Positions 33,273 to 43,124 of a DNA stretch of 64,000 bases are shown in pieces; position 1 is the stretch's first letter, and each line of letters starts with the position of its first letter. The DNA comes from Taibaiella koreensis (GTDB taxonomy: Bacteria; Bacteroidota; Bacteroidia; Chitinophagales; Chitinophagaceae). The DNA lies in assembly GCF_003545715.1 (NCBI RefSeq), contig NZ_QVNU01000001.1, positions 620,001 to 684,000 on the forward strand, given 5' to 3'. The notes beneath the pieces were generated by a model that was not told where the DNA came from, did no database searches, and saw only the letters and a list, made by a program, of their open reading frames with translations. The position numbers and the translations under genes are program-made.

Positions 33273-34124
33273 CTAGCGGATATCCTGGAAGCGGCCGAGG
33301 TTAAGGTTTCCGCTCTCAAAGCCTCTTTTGAACCAGTACATCCGCTGCTGGGAAGTACCGTGGGTAAAGGCATCGGGGACTACATAGCCCTGTGCTTCTT
33401 TTTGCAGCTTATCGTCGCCGATAGCATTAGCCGCAGTAAGCGCCGATTCCAGGTCGCCCGGCTCCAGTATACCGCGCATTTGATTGGCGTGAAAGGCCCA
33501 TACACCGGCGAGAAAGTCGGCCTGGAGCTCCAGCTTTACGGAAAGCTTATTGTAATCTGCTTCGCTCAGGCGGCTGCGCTGGCGTTGTACCTGTTCCGAA
33601 ATGCCCATCAGGTTCTGTACATGATGCCCCACCTCGTGCGCGACAACATAGGCGATAGCGAAGTTGCCCGGCGCGCGGAAACGCTCTTTCAATTCGTTGC
33701 AGAAGGAGAGGTCGATATACACCTTCTGGTCGGCAGGGCAATAAAAAGGACCCATAGCGGCCGAGGCATTGCCGCAAGCGCTTTGTACAGCCTCGTCAAA
33801 CATGCGCAGCTTCGGCTGCTGGTATTGCATATTGTTGTCGCGGTAGATCTTACTCCATACATCTTCGGTACTGGCCAGCACCACGCTCACAAAATGTGCC
33901 GTGGAATCGTCGCTCCTGGGCGCCCGGGGGCCATTGTTGGCCGATTGGGTTACCGATGGATCCTGGGAAGTATTGAGGAGGCTGGAAAAATCCTTGCCGG
34001 TAAGCAAGCCGATCACCAATACAATAATGGCGCCGATGCCACCGCCGATGGCCACTTTGCCGCCGCCGCTCATACCGCGGCCATCTTCGATATTGTCGCT
34101 TTCGCGTTCGCCTCTCCAGCGCAT
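33273..34124 (-). CDS. Neutral zinc metallopeptidase (YpfJ family)
   Basis: A 283-residue membrane-anchored protease. The N-terminus is RWRGERESDNIEDGRG, typical of the YpfJ/putative neutral zinc metallopeptidase family, then one transmembrane helix (AIGGGIGAIIVLVIGLL). The protease domain has CGNASAAMGPFYCPADQKVY and the HEVGHHVQNLMG motif (HExxH), with LELQADFLAGVWAFHANQ providing the third ligand Glu. It ends with GTSQQRMYWFKRGFESGN. Substrate is unknown. Confidence 0.93.
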   Translation of the reverse strand: MRWRGERESDNIEDGRGMSGGGKVAIGGGIGAIIVLVIGLLTGKDFSSLLNTSQDPSVTQSANNGPRAPRSDDSTAHFVSVVLASTEDVWSKIYRDNNMQYQQPKLRMFDEAVQSACGNASAAMGPFYCPADQKVYIDLSFCNELKERFRAPGNFAIAYVVAHEVGHHVQNLMGISEQVQRQRSRLSEADYNKLSVKLELQADFLAGVWAFHANQMRGILEPGDLESALTAANAIGDDKLQKEAQGYVVPDAFTHGTSQQRMYWFKRGFESGNLNLGRFQDIR

Positions 34125-34178
34125 AGAAAATAGGTTTTAAGGATGTGCGTTGCTTAATCTATGAACAAATGTACAATA

Positions 34179-34850
34179 CTAACGTATTAATTTCTCATAC
34201 TCCTTTCTGCTGATGATACGATAGCCCTCAGGTACCTGGAACACCGATGAGGATACGGGCTCAGGGCTGATGGTCTTCAGCTCGAAATGCGTGCTGAAAC
34301 CATTGCTTCCGGGTATGTCGAATAGTGCGGGTATACCGTTCAGCTCCGGACTGCGCTCAAACACTTCGGGATGCAACAGGGTATAGCGGTCGATATAATA
34401 CAGTTGGAAAGTGCTCCCGTCACGGTATTGCAGCTTTGCTTCCTGCGCTTCAAAGTCGCCTATCTTTTTCCGGCTCCGCCCCGGTTCCAGGGTGGCATTC
34501 AGAAAGGCTATATTCTTTTTACGCTCTTCTTTCATCCCGATCTCGATAGCGTAGTGTGTGGTATTGATCGTCTGAAGGATAATATCTTTATCGGTAATAT
34601 AGTTGCTGATGCGGGAATACGTATAGCCATCTTCCAGCTTAATATCCTGGCGTACGTAGTTGTCCTTCACATAAATGGAAAGGATACCCGATTTGGCTTC
34701 CGTAAGCGCAGGCTCATTCGCGGGTGTGGGTACTTTTCCGCTGATAGTAACGGCATAGGTAAGCATACCTTCTCCCAGCTTTTCCTGGCCATATACCGCT
34801 GCCGCGGAAGCCAGGAGGCAAGGGAACAAAATGGATTTCTGAAACGACAT
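34179..34850 (-). CDS. Secreted DUF4412-like hypothetical protein
   Basis: A 223-residue exported protein (signal MSFQKSILFPCLLASAAAVY, cleavage near GQ). The body is a beta-rich sequence with a run SIYVKDNYVRQDIKLEDG, typical of DUF4412/GLPGLI-like periplasmic proteins of Bacteroidota. No catalytic motif. It starts 54 nt after the zinc peptidase gene region on the same strand and may share its transcript. Function is unknown. Confidence 0.6.
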   Translation of the reverse strand: MSFQKSILFPCLLASAAAVYGQEKLGEGMLTYAVTISGKVPTPANEPALTEAKSGILSIYVKDNYVRQDIKLEDGYTYSRISNYITDKDIILQTINTTHYAIEIGMKEERKKNIAFLNATLEPGRSRKKIGDFEAQEAKLQYRDGSTFQLYYIDRYTLLHPEVFERSPELNGIPALFDIPGSNGFSTHFELKTISPEPVSSSVFQVPEGYRIISRKEYEKLIR

Positions 34851-34970
34851 TTAAGGCAAAAAATGATTTAAGGCGCTAAAAATACGAAAACAGCCGCAAT
34901 AAGGGTCTGCCGGCGATGCTGCATGCCGAAATCGTTTGCGGGAAATATGTATATCTCGGGGGTAATTGAT

Positions 34971-34978
34971 TAGCTTTG
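34971..34978 (+). promoter_or_regulatory. -7 box for kbl
   Basis: TAGCTTTG matches TAnnTTTG, 42 nt before the kbl ATG. A TTTG exists upstream at 34935-34938 but too far away (32 nt). Confidence 0.45.
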
Positions 34979-35020
34979 CACTGTTTTTTTATTCAAATAT
35001 TTAAACTAACCAGGAACAAT

Positions 35021-36211
35021 ATGTCCAGCAAATCATTCTATACCCGCATACAGGGAGAAATTGACGAGATCAAAGAAGCCGGTCTTTTTAAAAGTGAGCG
35101 CCGCATCGATTCTGAGCAGGGCGCCGAGATCATGGTGAACGGCAAAAAAGTGCTCAACTTTTGCGCCAATAACTACCTGGGGCTTTCTTCTCATCCCAAA
35201 GTGCTGGAGGCTGCCAAGAAGACCATCGACGAAAGGGGTTATGGAATGAGTTCTGTACGGTTTATCTGCGGCACACAGGACATTCATAAGCAGCTGGAAC
35301 AGAAGCTGTCCACTTTCCTGGGCACGGAAGATACGATATTGTATGTGGCCTGTTTTGATGCCAATGGTGGTGTGTTTGAACCCTTGCTGGGCGAAGATGA
35401 TGTTATTATTTCCGACGAGCTCAACCACGCTTCTATCATCGATGGTGTAAGGTTGTGCAAGGCCAAAAGAGCCCGTTATAAAAACTGCGACCTGGCCGAG
35501 CTGGAGCAGCGCCTGATCGAGCACAAAGATGCCCGTACCCGTCTTATCGTTACCGATTCGGTATTCTCAATGGATGGTACTATAGCCCCTCTGGACAAAA
35601 TATGCGACCTGGCCGACAAATACGATGCGATCGTGATGATCGACGAGAGTCATTCTTCCGGTTTTATGGGTAAGACCGGTCGCGGCGTACATGAGCTTTG
35701 CAACGTTATGGGACGTATCGATATCATTACTGGTACTCTTGGTAAAGCCCTGGGCGGTGCTTCCGGCGGTTTTACCAGCGGTAAGAAAGAAGTGGTTGAA
35801 ATGCTGCGCCAGCGTAGTCGTCCTTACCTGTTTAGCAATACAGTTGCGCCCTCGGTAGTGGGCGCTTCAATCGCTGTGCTGGATATGCTGAGCGAGACCA
35901 CCGAGCTACGTGATAAGCTGGAAGCCAATACCCGCTACTTCCGCAGCAAGATGACCGAGGCCGGATTCGATATCAAGCCTGGCACGCACCCCATCAGCCC
36001 CATTATGCTGTACGATGCGGTGCTCGCGCAAAAAATGGCCGCACGCCTGCTCGAAGAAGGCGTATATGTGATCGGGTTCTTCTTCCCCGTGGTGCCCAAA
36101 GGACAGGCCCGTATCCGTGTGCAGATCTCTGCAGGTCACGAGCAGCATCATCTCGACGAAGCCATCGCCGCCTTTACCAAAGTAGGCAAAGAGCTGGGCG
36201 TGATCAAGTAG
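35021..36211 (+). CDS. kbl: Glycine C-acetyltransferase (2-amino-3-ketobutyrate CoA ligase)
   Basis: PLP-dependent alpha-oxoamine synthase of 396 residues from the ATG at 35021. It catalyses the second step of threonine breakdown (2-amino-3-ketobutyrate + CoA to glycine + acetyl-CoA). Features are [32 protein letters not shown] (PLP-interacting Asp and His), and [14 protein letters not shown] carrying the PLP Lys. The threonine dehydrogenase partner (tdh) is not adjacent. The longer in-frame start at 34976 falls inside the leader. Confidence 0.93.
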   Translation: MSSKSFYTRIQGEIDEIKEAGLFKSERRIDSEQGAEIMVNGKKVLNFCANNYLGLSSHPKVLEAAKKTIDERGYGMSSVRFICGTQDIHKQLEQKLSTFLGTEDTILYVACFDANGGVFEPLLGEDDVIISDELNHASIIDGVRLCKAKRARYKNCDLAELEQRLIEHKDARTRLIVTDSVFSMDGTIAPLDKICDLADKYDAIVMIDESHSSGFMGKTGRGVHELCNVMGRIDIITGTLGKALGGASGGFTSGKKEVVEMLRQRSRPYLFSNTVAPSVVGASIAVLDMLSETTELRDKLEANTRYFRSKMTEAGFDIKPGTHPISPIMLYDAVLAQKMAARLLEEGVYVIGFFFPVVPKGQARIRVQISAGHEQHHLDEAIAAFTKVGKELGVIK

Positions 36212-36244
36212 TTTTTAATACATCAATACCGAAATCCCGGAAAC

Positions 36245-36799
36245 ATGAAAAAAATATGGTTAGTTGTACTTTCCTTGCTGATGACAGCGCCTGCTGTACA
36301 GGCCAAGGATAAAGAAGAGGAGTATAAAGTAGTGGTAGTGCAAGGCGAGAACGGAAGCTATCAATATGAGCAGGTGGTCAATGTAGAAGGCGTGAGCAAA
36401 GAAGAAATGTTCAAAAGAGCGAAGAGCTGGATCATCGCCAATATGAAAACGGACGATAACAATATCAAGTTCGACGAAAGCGACCTGAGCATTACCAATA
36501 CCGCTACTTTAGTCATGAAAGCAGCTTCGGGCTTTAACTGGGCGATCACGCATGGCCTGGTGAACTTCAAGCTGAATATCATGTTCAAGGACGGCCGCTA
36601 TAAATTTACCTTCGATAATATCGCCGTTCAGGCTGCCTATGCCGATGGTATTGTCGAAACGGTGGGCTACGATCAGCTGCAACGGAACAACAAGCCGGCC
36701 AAGCACATCCGGAAGGAAGTGAATGAAAAGCTGCTGAATGTCGCTACCCAGCTGGAACAGGCCATCAAGACCGGCAACAAGGCCAAAGACAACTGGTAG
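36245..36799 (+). CDS. DUF4468 domain protein, secreted
   Basis: A 184-residue protein with a signal peptide (MKKIWLVVLSLLMTAPAVQA) and a DUF4468 (TBP-like fold) domain. The recognisable part is VSKEEMFKRAKSWIIANMK, then FNWAITHGLVNFKLNIMFKD and GRYKFTFDNIAVQ. Abundant in Bacteroidota with unknown function. It follows kbl by 33 nt. Confidence 0.8.
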   Translation: MKKIWLVVLSLLMTAPAVQAKDKEEEYKVVVVQGENGSYQYEQVVNVEGVSKEEMFKRAKSWIIANMKTDDNNIKFDESDLSITNTATLVMKAASGFNWAITHGLVNFKLNIMFKDGRYKFTFDNIAVQAAYADGIVETVGYDQLQRNNKPAKHIRKEVNEKLLNVATQLEQAIKTGNKAKDNW

Positions 36800-36810
36800 G
36801 TCCGCGGTCC

Positions 36811-36890
36811 AATATCTAACGTCTAATATCTAAGGTCTAACATCTAATATCTAAGGTCTAATATCTAATGTCTAATATCTAATGTCTAAT
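36811..36890 (+). repeat. Tandem heptanucleotide repeat (TCTAAnn) overlapping a start codon
   Basis: About eleven copies of a 7-bp unit of the form TCTAATA, TCTAATG, TCTAACG or TCTAAGG in direct tandem fill the gap between the DUF4468 gene and the thiolase. The last copies supply the ATG TCT AAT codons that start the thiolase. The unit length is not a multiple of three. Confidence 0.9.
36868..36882 (+). other. Four-codon upstream frame coupled to the thiolase
   Basis: The repeat creates ATG TCT AAT ATC TAA (MSNI, stop). Its TAA overlaps the thiolase ATG at 36882 by one base (TAATG), the layout used for translational re-initiation. Whether it is translated is unknown. Confidence 0.4.
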
Positions 36891-38081
36891 AACGTATATG
36901 TAATCGATGCCGTTCGTACGCCCATTGGCAAGTATGGCGGAACGCTAAGCACCGTGCGTCCCGACGATATGTTGGCGCATGTGATCAAAGCACTGGTAGC
37001 CCGCAATCCCTCAGTTGATGTAAACGCTATCGAAGATGTGATCGCGGGCGCGGCCAACCAGGCCGGGGAAGACAACCGCAACGTGGCCCGTATGTCGGCC
37101 CTGCTGGCAGGCTTGCCTGTTTCCGTTGCCGGCAATACGGTAAACCGGTTATGTGCTTCGGGGCTGCAGGCCATTATGGATGCCAGCCGATCGATCCAAT
37201 GTGGTGAAGGCGAACTGTTCATCGCCGGTGGTGTGGAAAGCATGACCCGTGCTCCTTTCGTTATGGGTAAGGCAGATGGTGCTTTCGGAAGGAACCAGCA
37301 AATGTTCGACACGACTATGGGCTGGCGTTTCATCAACCCGGCGTTGTCGGCGCTATATCATCCCTATACCATGGGAGAGACTGCCGAGAATGTAGCGAAG
37401 CAATGGGGCCTCAGCCGCGAAGAGCAGGACCGCTTTGCCTTTGAAAGCCAGGATAAGTACCAGAAAGCGCACGATGCCGGTAAATTTGCCGATGAGTTGG
37501 CGCCGGTAACCGTGGCCCTGGGCAAGGGAAAAACACTTTCATTCGATAAAGACGAGCACCCCCGTCTGTCGCCTATGGAAAAGCTGGCCGAGCTGAAACC
37601 CGCTTTCATTAAGGATGGTACCGTAACTGCGGGCAATAGCAGCGGTATCAACGATGGCGCCGCGGCGCTGCTGCTGGCCTCGGAAAACGCCGTAAAGCAA
37701 TATAACCTGAAACCTTTGGCCCGTATCGTGAGCCGTGCAGTTGCCGGCGTCGATCCTGCTATTATGGGTATCGGCCCGGTACCGGCCACCGAAAAGGCGT
37801 TGCAACGGGCGGGACTTACGATCAACGATCTTGGCCTGGCAGAGCTCAACGAGGCATTTGCATCCCAGTCGCTGGCCGTGATCCGTGATCTGAAGATCAA
37901 TCCCGAAATAGTGAACGTGAACGGCGGGGCTATTGCGTTGGGACATCCACTGGGTTGCAGTGGGGCGCGTATATCTGCTACCTTGTTGCACGAGATGAAG
38001 CGCCGTGAGGTCCGTTATGGCTTAGCGACTATGTGTATTGGTGTAGGACAGGGCGCTGCGATCATCTACGAAAGGATGTAA
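36882..38081 (+). CDS. Acetyl-CoA acetyltransferase (thiolase)
   Basis: A 399-residue thiolase. It condenses or cleaves acetoacetyl-CoA, or acts as the beta-ketothiolase in fatty-acid or phenylacetate breakdown. Cys91 in NRLCASGLQA is the acyl nucleophile; the second set is GGAIALGHPLGCSGAR (His) and TMCIGVGQG (Cys). Both are intact. It probably belongs to the atoB/phaA/pcaF group, and no neighbour decides between them. The start codon is part of a tandem heptanucleotide repeat, so the usual upstream context is repeat DNA. Confidence 0.92.
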   Translation: MSNNVYVIDAVRTPIGKYGGTLSTVRPDDMLAHVIKALVARNPSVDVNAIEDVIAGAANQAGEDNRNVARMSALLAGLPVSVAGNTVNRLCASGLQAIMDASRSIQCGEGELFIAGGVESMTRAPFVMGKADGAFGRNQQMFDTTMGWRFINPALSALYHPYTMGETAENVAKQWGLSREEQDRFAFESQDKYQKAHDAGKFADELAPVTVALGKGKTLSFDKDEHPRLSPMEKLAELKPAFIKDGTVTAGNSSGINDGAAALLLASENAVKQYNLKPLARIVSRAVAGVDPAIMGIGPVPATEKALQRAGLTINDLGLAELNEAFASQSLAVIRDLKINPEIVNVNGGAIALGHPLGCSGARISATLLHEMKRREVRYGLATMCIGVGQGAAIIYERM

Positions 38082-38103
38082 CTAGCTTATGCGATAGGTA
38101 ATA

Positions 38104-38135
38104 CAAAGCTGCCGGCCCATTAGCCGGCAGCTTTG
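38104..38135. terminator. Bidirectional terminator after the thiolase
   Basis: A 13-bp perfect stem, CAAAGCTGCCGGC / GCCGGCAGCTTTG, with a 6-nt loop and a T run a few bases later. It lies between convergent genes. Confidence 0.85.
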
Positions 38136-38157
38136 CCATTTTTGGACTGCTGCCCTG

Positions 38158-39006
38158 TCAAAAAGTGCGCAGGTCTTCCTTGTGAAAAGTCCAGTCGGGC
38201 GTGTCGAGGTCGCCTTCCGTGTGTATCGAATACCAGGGCGATAGCTTCGGGTTTGTAAAATTGCGCAGAATATGGATGTCCTGCGCCGGCATAAAGCTTT
38301 GGGAAAGCAGGAAGATCGTATCCTTTGTTTCCGGGTGATAAGCCATATCCATTACTGTTACGGCATGTCCGTAAGGTTCACCTGTCTGGATCAGCACCTG
38401 TCCGGCAGCCAGGCTGGTAAAGGGGACCGGTTTCAGCTGCGCATGTAGCGACCGGGTGCCGGCATAGCTGAAGACTAGGTCCAGGTACCGGCGGAAGGTT
38501 TCATAAGAGGGATCGGCCGGCTGCTGCTTTACCCAGGCATATCGATTCCCGTTTACCGAGACCCGGTAGCCCGCTGCATAGTGCTCATAGTCGCAAAGGA
38601 AGCCATTGTTGAAGCGGAAGGCGATGGCGCCTGGCAATTGCTGCTCAAAGAGGTATTCGGCACGTAGCCGCATTACCGCGTCGGCGCATTGCTGCAGGTC
38701 TTTGTTGCCGATATCCATAACCAGAACGGCATACTGGGCCTTCTGGTTGCGCTTTTTCTGGCCATTGTAGAGATATACCGTGTTGTCCTTTTTCAGGGGG
38801 AGCATACGCAGGAAGGTGGCATAATCGTGAGGCCCTGCTTTGATCCGTACGTAGCCCGGAGGCAGTGGGATAGCGCCCACCTTTGCCGGCGGCGCCGGCA
38901 AAGGCTCGGCTTGCTGGCTTGCCGCAGGCGTCGATTGCGGGTCGGTCGCCGGCTTGCATGCAGACAAGAACATAACCAGGAAAAGCGGAAAAGCAAACAT
39001 ACGCAT
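38158..39006 (-). CDS. DUF4846 lipoprotein
   Basis: A 282-residue lipoprotein: signal with lipobox (MFLSACKP, Cys17), a Pro/Ala-rich linker, then a DUF4846 domain (PPGYVRIKAGPHDYATFLRM, CADAVMRLRAEYLF, IAFRFNNGFLCDYEHYAAGY, ending SPWYSIHTEGDLDTPDWTF). The domain is related to CHAP-like or amidase-fold envelope proteins in Bacteroidota, but no function is established. Confidence 0.82.
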   Translation of the reverse strand: MRMFAFPLFLVMFLSACKPATDPQSTPAASQQAEPLPAPPAKVGAIPLPPGYVRIKAGPHDYATFLRMLPLKKDNTVYLYNGQKKRNQKAQYAVLVMDIGNKDLQQCADAVMRLRAEYLFEQQLPGAIAFRFNNGFLCDYEHYAAGYRVSVNGNRYAWVKQQPADPSYETFRRYLDLVFSYAGTRSLHAQLKPVPFTSLAAGQVLIQTGEPYGHAVTVMDMAYHPETKDTIFLLSQSFMPAQDIHILRNFTNPKLSPWYSIHTEGDLDTPDWTFHKEDLRTF

Positions 39007-39157
39007 CTTAGTCTCGGTTTTGGGGCGGGTGACTACAGGAACATCGCCTGCCGGAGGTGAAACAAGGGTACTGCATGTACAACGCCGGCCGTTTTAATAA
39101 GTAACGACAGGCGATTTACGGTAAGACGCAGGCGCTGCTTTTTTCCATAAAAGCATA

Positions 39158-41095
39158 TCAGGGTGTTTTGTTCAGCAGTACGATATTAAGGTTTTCCTTT
39201 TCTGCATTGATCGTCCGGTACATCTCCTGGTATTTTTCAAAATCCGCAGCGCTGTACACGCCTTCGTTCTGCTCGTAGATACGTATCAGGGACATTTTGC
39301 TTCCGGCTTTTTCCAGCCGGACATGGTACTCGGCAAAGGGATATTTAAGGCTGGTAGGTCTGGGCAGGGTTTCCACTTCCAGGTCGGCAGGCAGATCGAC
39401 AATGATGCTGTCGGTGACACGGAAAGATTGCGCCAGCACAAAGGGAACGGTGCGTGGCTTGCTCTGGAATATCTCGGGCATGGGATTGCGCATCCAGGCG
39501 ATGTTCACAAAGCTCCTTTTTTTGGTGCTGCTGATAATACCGGCGACCTGTGCTTCCACATCTTCTTCCAGCCCTGGCAACCGGGGCGCGCCTATCTGGT
39601 GGTATTGGTAATTGGTCGCGCTGTATGAGGGAAAAGCGAATTTGCTGTTCACCAGCTCCCTTATCTTGTGCTCTGGCTGTGTCTTGACCATATTGTCGAT
39701 GTCGTCCTGCATGGGACCGCTGTACCGGCAGCGCAGGTTTACCTTTTGCTGGCTGGCAGCCTGATCCAGCTGCAGTGTAGCCGTACGCTGGATATAATTC
39801 TTATCCTTATCGTATGTGGGCGTGGTGCATACATAACCGCCGTTCTCCGTTACCACCAGCACCTTCCGGCCTTGGGTAAAGCCGCCCAGGTAACCAGCAG
39901 GCAGTTGCTGGCTGGTACACTCGACCCAAATGCTGTCTTTGGGCTGCGGCACACAAAGGATCACATGATTGAAGGTATTGGCGGGATGCTCCAGGTCCAT
40001 TTTACGATGCTGCTCTCCGGCATAAACCAGTGTGGTGTAGGCAGGAATGCCAGCTTCTTTAAGCATGGCTTTGAGATAGTTGGTTAGTCCTTTGCAATCA
40101 CCGTAACCATTTTTGGCTACACTCGCCGCGTCAAAGGTCTGCCAGCCGGCAATACCGTATTCGTTGGCCACGTAGCGCGTAGTTTGCTGCATATAGGCAT
40201 ACAACTTTTGGATCTTATTATAAGTGTCCGTTTCTCCGTCTACCAATGCATGTACTTTAGCCCGGGCTTCATCGGGCAATACATCCCTTCCTTCATTCAG
40301 CTGGTAGAAGAAGGAGCCGAAGCTTTGCCAGTTTTGCATATCCCCTTTATATTTGAGCAGCTCGAAGCGGTTGGCCGTAAACACTATGGTAGGATCTTCA
40401 TAGTTGCCGATGCGGCTGGCAGGCTGCCTTTCGTAAGCCGGCAGTTGTTTTATTTTCCAGGTAATGCTCTTCTGGTCGCCATCTGTGTTCGTACTCCGGG
40501 CTATATTGGCAGGCATTAGAAATTCCTGGTAGCTGATGTTGAGGTCGCTGGGATAATATACCGTGCATTCCGCGTTTTCTATAGCGCAATCGTTGTCGGG
40601 TTGCGGCATCCAGCCCGGTAAAAAGAAAGTGGTTTTATATGTTTCTTCGATCTCGTATTCGACTGTGTATGGATAGGTCGTGTGCTGAAAGTCGAAATAC
40701 TTGATCCGGGAATCGCTGTGATAAACGAAGCTTTGTCCGAAAGTCGAACGGTCGACGATCTCTTTTTCCTTCAGGCTCCTGATCTCCTTGCCGGCAGCGT
40801 CCAGCAGGCGGCCTTTGATCTTCTCTATTTTGACCAGCAGATTGTATTGCTCGCGCAGTACGGCATATCCTTTTCCTGCCTCATCCAGTATGGTCACTGC
40901 ATATTTGCGGGTATGGATCACCTCGTCCAGCGCTTTTATCTTCACAGAGGTGTTGTCGTAGCGGATAATGGCGTGTGCATTTTTCTTTAGCGAATCCGGC
41001 AGGCCCGAAGTGGCCAGATCGGGCGCAGGAGCCTCTTTGGCCGGGCAGCAGAATGATGCCAGCAGCAGTAGGGCAATAGTGGTGAATGATTTCAT
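39158..41095 (-). CDS. DUF3857/transglutaminase protein C, catalytic residues intact
   Basis: Third gene of a tandem triplet, 645 residues, with a signal peptide (MKSFTTIALLLLASF). A DUF3857 domain (about 45-235) is followed by a transglutaminase-like domain with Cys334 in KNGYGDCKGLTNYLKAM and His377 in NTFNHVILCV, then VECTSQQLPAGYLGG, the acid-residue strand. The C-terminal beta region is DUF3858-like. It starts 1 nt after the second paralogue ends. These proteins are periplasmic, and the transglutaminase fold usually means a cysteine protease or amide-cleaving activity; the true reaction is unknown. Confidence 0.9.
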   Translation of the reverse strand: MKSFTTIALLLLASFCCPAKEAPAPDLATSGLPDSLKKNAHAIIRYDNTSVKIKALDEVIHTRKYAVTILDEAGKGYAVLREQYNLLVKIEKIKGRLLDAAGKEIRSLKEKEIVDRSTFGQSFVYHSDSRIKYFDFQHTTYPYTVEYEIEETYKTTFFLPGWMPQPDNDCAIENAECTVYYPSDLNISYQEFLMPANIARSTNTDGDQKSITWKIKQLPAYERQPASRIGNYEDPTIVFTANRFELLKYKGDMQNWQSFGSFFYQLNEGRDVLPDEARAKVHALVDGETDTYNKIQKLYAYMQQTTRYVANEYGIAGWQTFDAASVAKNGYGDCKGLTNYLKAMLKEAGIPAYTTLVYAGEQHRKMDLEHPANTFNHVILCVPQPKDSIWVECTSQQLPAGYLGGFTQGRKVLVVTENGGYVCTTPTYDKDKNYIQRTATLQLDQAASQQKVNLRCRYSGPMQDDIDNMVKTQPEHKIRELVNSKFAFPSYSATNYQYHQIGAPRLPGLEEDVEAQVAGIISSTKKRSFVNIAWMRNPMPEIFQSKPRTVPFVLAQSFRVTDSIIVDLPADLEVETLPRPTSLKYPFAEYHVRLEKAGSKMSLIRIYEQNEGVYSAADFEKYQEMYRTINAEKENLNIVLLNKTP

Positions 41096-41096
41096 A

Positions 41097-43121
41097 TCAG
41101 TTGGTTTTTCTTAGGGCGATTTTTTTATGCTGCTCATTGATGATCCGGTCGTAGAAGGTGCGCAGGTTTGCATAGCTTGCTGCATCGACGGTTGCGGTTT
41201 TAGACGATAAGCTATAGCTGAGCGACAGTACCCGGTCGGCCGGATCATAACGCATCAGGCTTTTGTAGAACATATAATCGTTCAGGCTCAGCTGTACCGG
41301 GTTGTTGTAATCTTCGGGCTCATAGCCGTCGGGAATCCTGAAGCGCAGGATAAACTGGTAGGTGAAGGCATAGCCGAATTCAACAGGGTACCGGCGCTGG
41401 TCGGCCGAGAACGGGTTGGTGTGAAACAGCGGTTTAAAAAAGGGATTGATATAGATGATGTTGCCGCTGGTGTCCAGCGTCATATCCAGGTCGTAAAGGA
41501 TTCTGAGGCTGGTATCGGGCAGGTCCCGGTTCATGATCTTATAGCTTTTCAGCCGGGATTTGCAGCTCAGCTTGCTCATCTCTTCCTCCAGCTCTTTCCT
41601 GACGGCGACCGAATCCTCCTTAAGCGCGGCGCGCATTTGGGGGGCACTTACATTGCCCAGTTTTTCTTCAATCGTGAGGTGGTAGTCGCCCTCTTTTGGT
41701 GAAGGTGTTATGGTAGCCACGGTGGTTTTACGCTCTTCCAGGCTGTCCGGATCCAATTGCAAAGGTTTGCCTTCCTTGTCTATCATCCAGGCAAAGCCAT
41801 TGTAGCAGCTCGGCTTCAGGATGCCGAAGGGAAGATACTTTGATGATGCATCAAGCAGGTAATCTTTGTCGTTTATCTTTACCGAGGAGATTAGATAATT
41901 AATAGCTTCCATCTCAAAATACCGCTCTTCTATTTTCTCGCCGTTAGTGGTACTGAGCAATATCGGATTGCTTTTGAATCCGGCCTTTCGAAGCAATGCT
42001 GTGAGCAGTATATTCTTTTGCATTGCCGATCCCTTCTTGTTCTTAAGGACGGCTTCAGGCGAAATATCCCAATAGGTACTGACCGGGTTCGTGTTCTTAT
42101 CCCTTTCGCCTATTGAATCCCGGACGAAAGTGTAGATATCTCTGGCCATTACCATGTTGTCGGACCAGCCTTTATTCAGCTTATCGAGTACCGTAGAGAG
42201 CGTATCCTGCAGGTGGAAAGCCCAATAGCCAAGGAAGGGATGCCTGTATAAAAAGAGCTCATTCGCTTTGGCCCAGCTTTCCGGTATTGTTCGGCTTTCT
42301 ACATTATAGAAAGGAGATCTGACCGAGATCGACAGGTTAATCCGTTCGGTAAGCAGATCGGGATTACGTATATAATCCTCCTGCTTGATAGCCGGAACCG
42401 AGTGTCTTCTCCAGATACAGGTATTCTCTTTTCTTTTTTCGTTGTAGGACTCGAGCCTTGCGCTGTCCCGCTGGTTAAATGTTTCCGGGGTAGTGCGGGC
42501 AAAAGCGACGTTTTTAGCTACCCACCGATAGCTTACATGATCGGGTATGACCAGCTCAAACCAGGACTCCAGGGCAGGGTATTGTCCCTGGAAGCTCCAG
42601 CTCGCAGGCAAGTTGTTACCCATGTAATAATTTAACCTGATATCGTAAGTATAAGCGTAGTAAATAATGGACCCCGGTTTAATATTCCGGAAGTTGAATT
42701 TATATAGCTTCACATCACCGGCAAGCCGTTCTTTCAGAATGTCTTTTTTGCGAAGCTTTTCCCGTATCACTTCGCCATTTACCAGGTTGATGGATTGGAA
42801 ATCGATATCATCCACGTCAAGTCCATTAGCATAAGGAATAGAAACATTGGCAAGGTCAAGCGCTTGCTGCTTGTTGATCTTTAAATAACGTTCTGTTTTT
42901 AAGGTAAGATCATAATAGCTTTCGTAACGCATTTTGAGCCGTGCCGATCCTTTTTCGAACAGGGTAATCGCTTCTGCGCCAGTATCAGCGCCACCGGGTT
43001 GCTGCTGCAGGTATACTTTCAGCAACGAATCGTTATCCAGCAGGCGCTTGTTCTGGGCGCCGGCCCGGTACGACAGGAATGTAACCCACAGCAAGGCGGG
43101 AATGAGACAAAGGCATTTCAC
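41097..43121 (-). CDS. DUF3857/transglutaminase paralogue B, degenerate active site
   Basis: A 674-residue paralogue of the flanking genes with a signal peptide and GTG start at 43121. By alignment with gene C on the KAGF/KEAGI helix, the catalytic Cys position is Ala366 (KKGSAMQKNILLTALLRK) and the His position is Tyr409 (AINYLISSV), while the Asp424 of DYLLDAS is kept. So the hydrolase site is lost and the protein is likely a non-catalytic partner or scaffold. It is co-transcribed: 3 nt after gene A and 1 nt before gene C. Confidence 0.88.
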   Translation of the reverse strand: MKCLCLIPALLWVTFLSYRAGAQNKRLLDNDSLLKVYLQQQPGGADTGAEAITLFEKGSARLKMRYESYYDLTLKTERYLKINKQQALDLANVSIPYANGLDVDDIDFQSINLVNGEVIREKLRKKDILKERLAGDVKLYKFNFRNIKPGSIIYYAYTYDIRLNYYMGNNLPASWSFQGQYPALESWFELVIPDHVSYRWVAKNVAFARTTPETFNQRDSARLESYNEKRKENTCIWRRHSVPAIKQEDYIRNPDLLTERINLSISVRSPFYNVESRTIPESWAKANELFLYRHPFLGYWAFHLQDTLSTVLDKLNKGWSDNMVMARDIYTFVRDSIGERDKNTNPVSTYWDISPEAVLKNKKGSAMQKNILLTALLRKAGFKSNPILLSTTNGEKIEERYFEMEAINYLISSVKINDKDYLLDASSKYLPFGILKPSCYNGFAWMIDKEGKPLQLDPDSLEERKTTVATITPSPKEGDYHLTIEEKLGNVSAPQMRAALKEDSVAVRKELEEEMSKLSCKSRLKSYKIMNRDLPDTSLRILYDLDMTLDTSGNIIYINPFFKPLFHTNPFSADQRRYPVEFGYAFTYQFILRFRIPDGYEPEDYNNPVQLSLNDYMFYKSLMRYDPADRVLSLSYSLSSKTATVDAASYANLRTFYDRIINEQHKKIALRKTN

Positions 43122-43124
43122 AGG

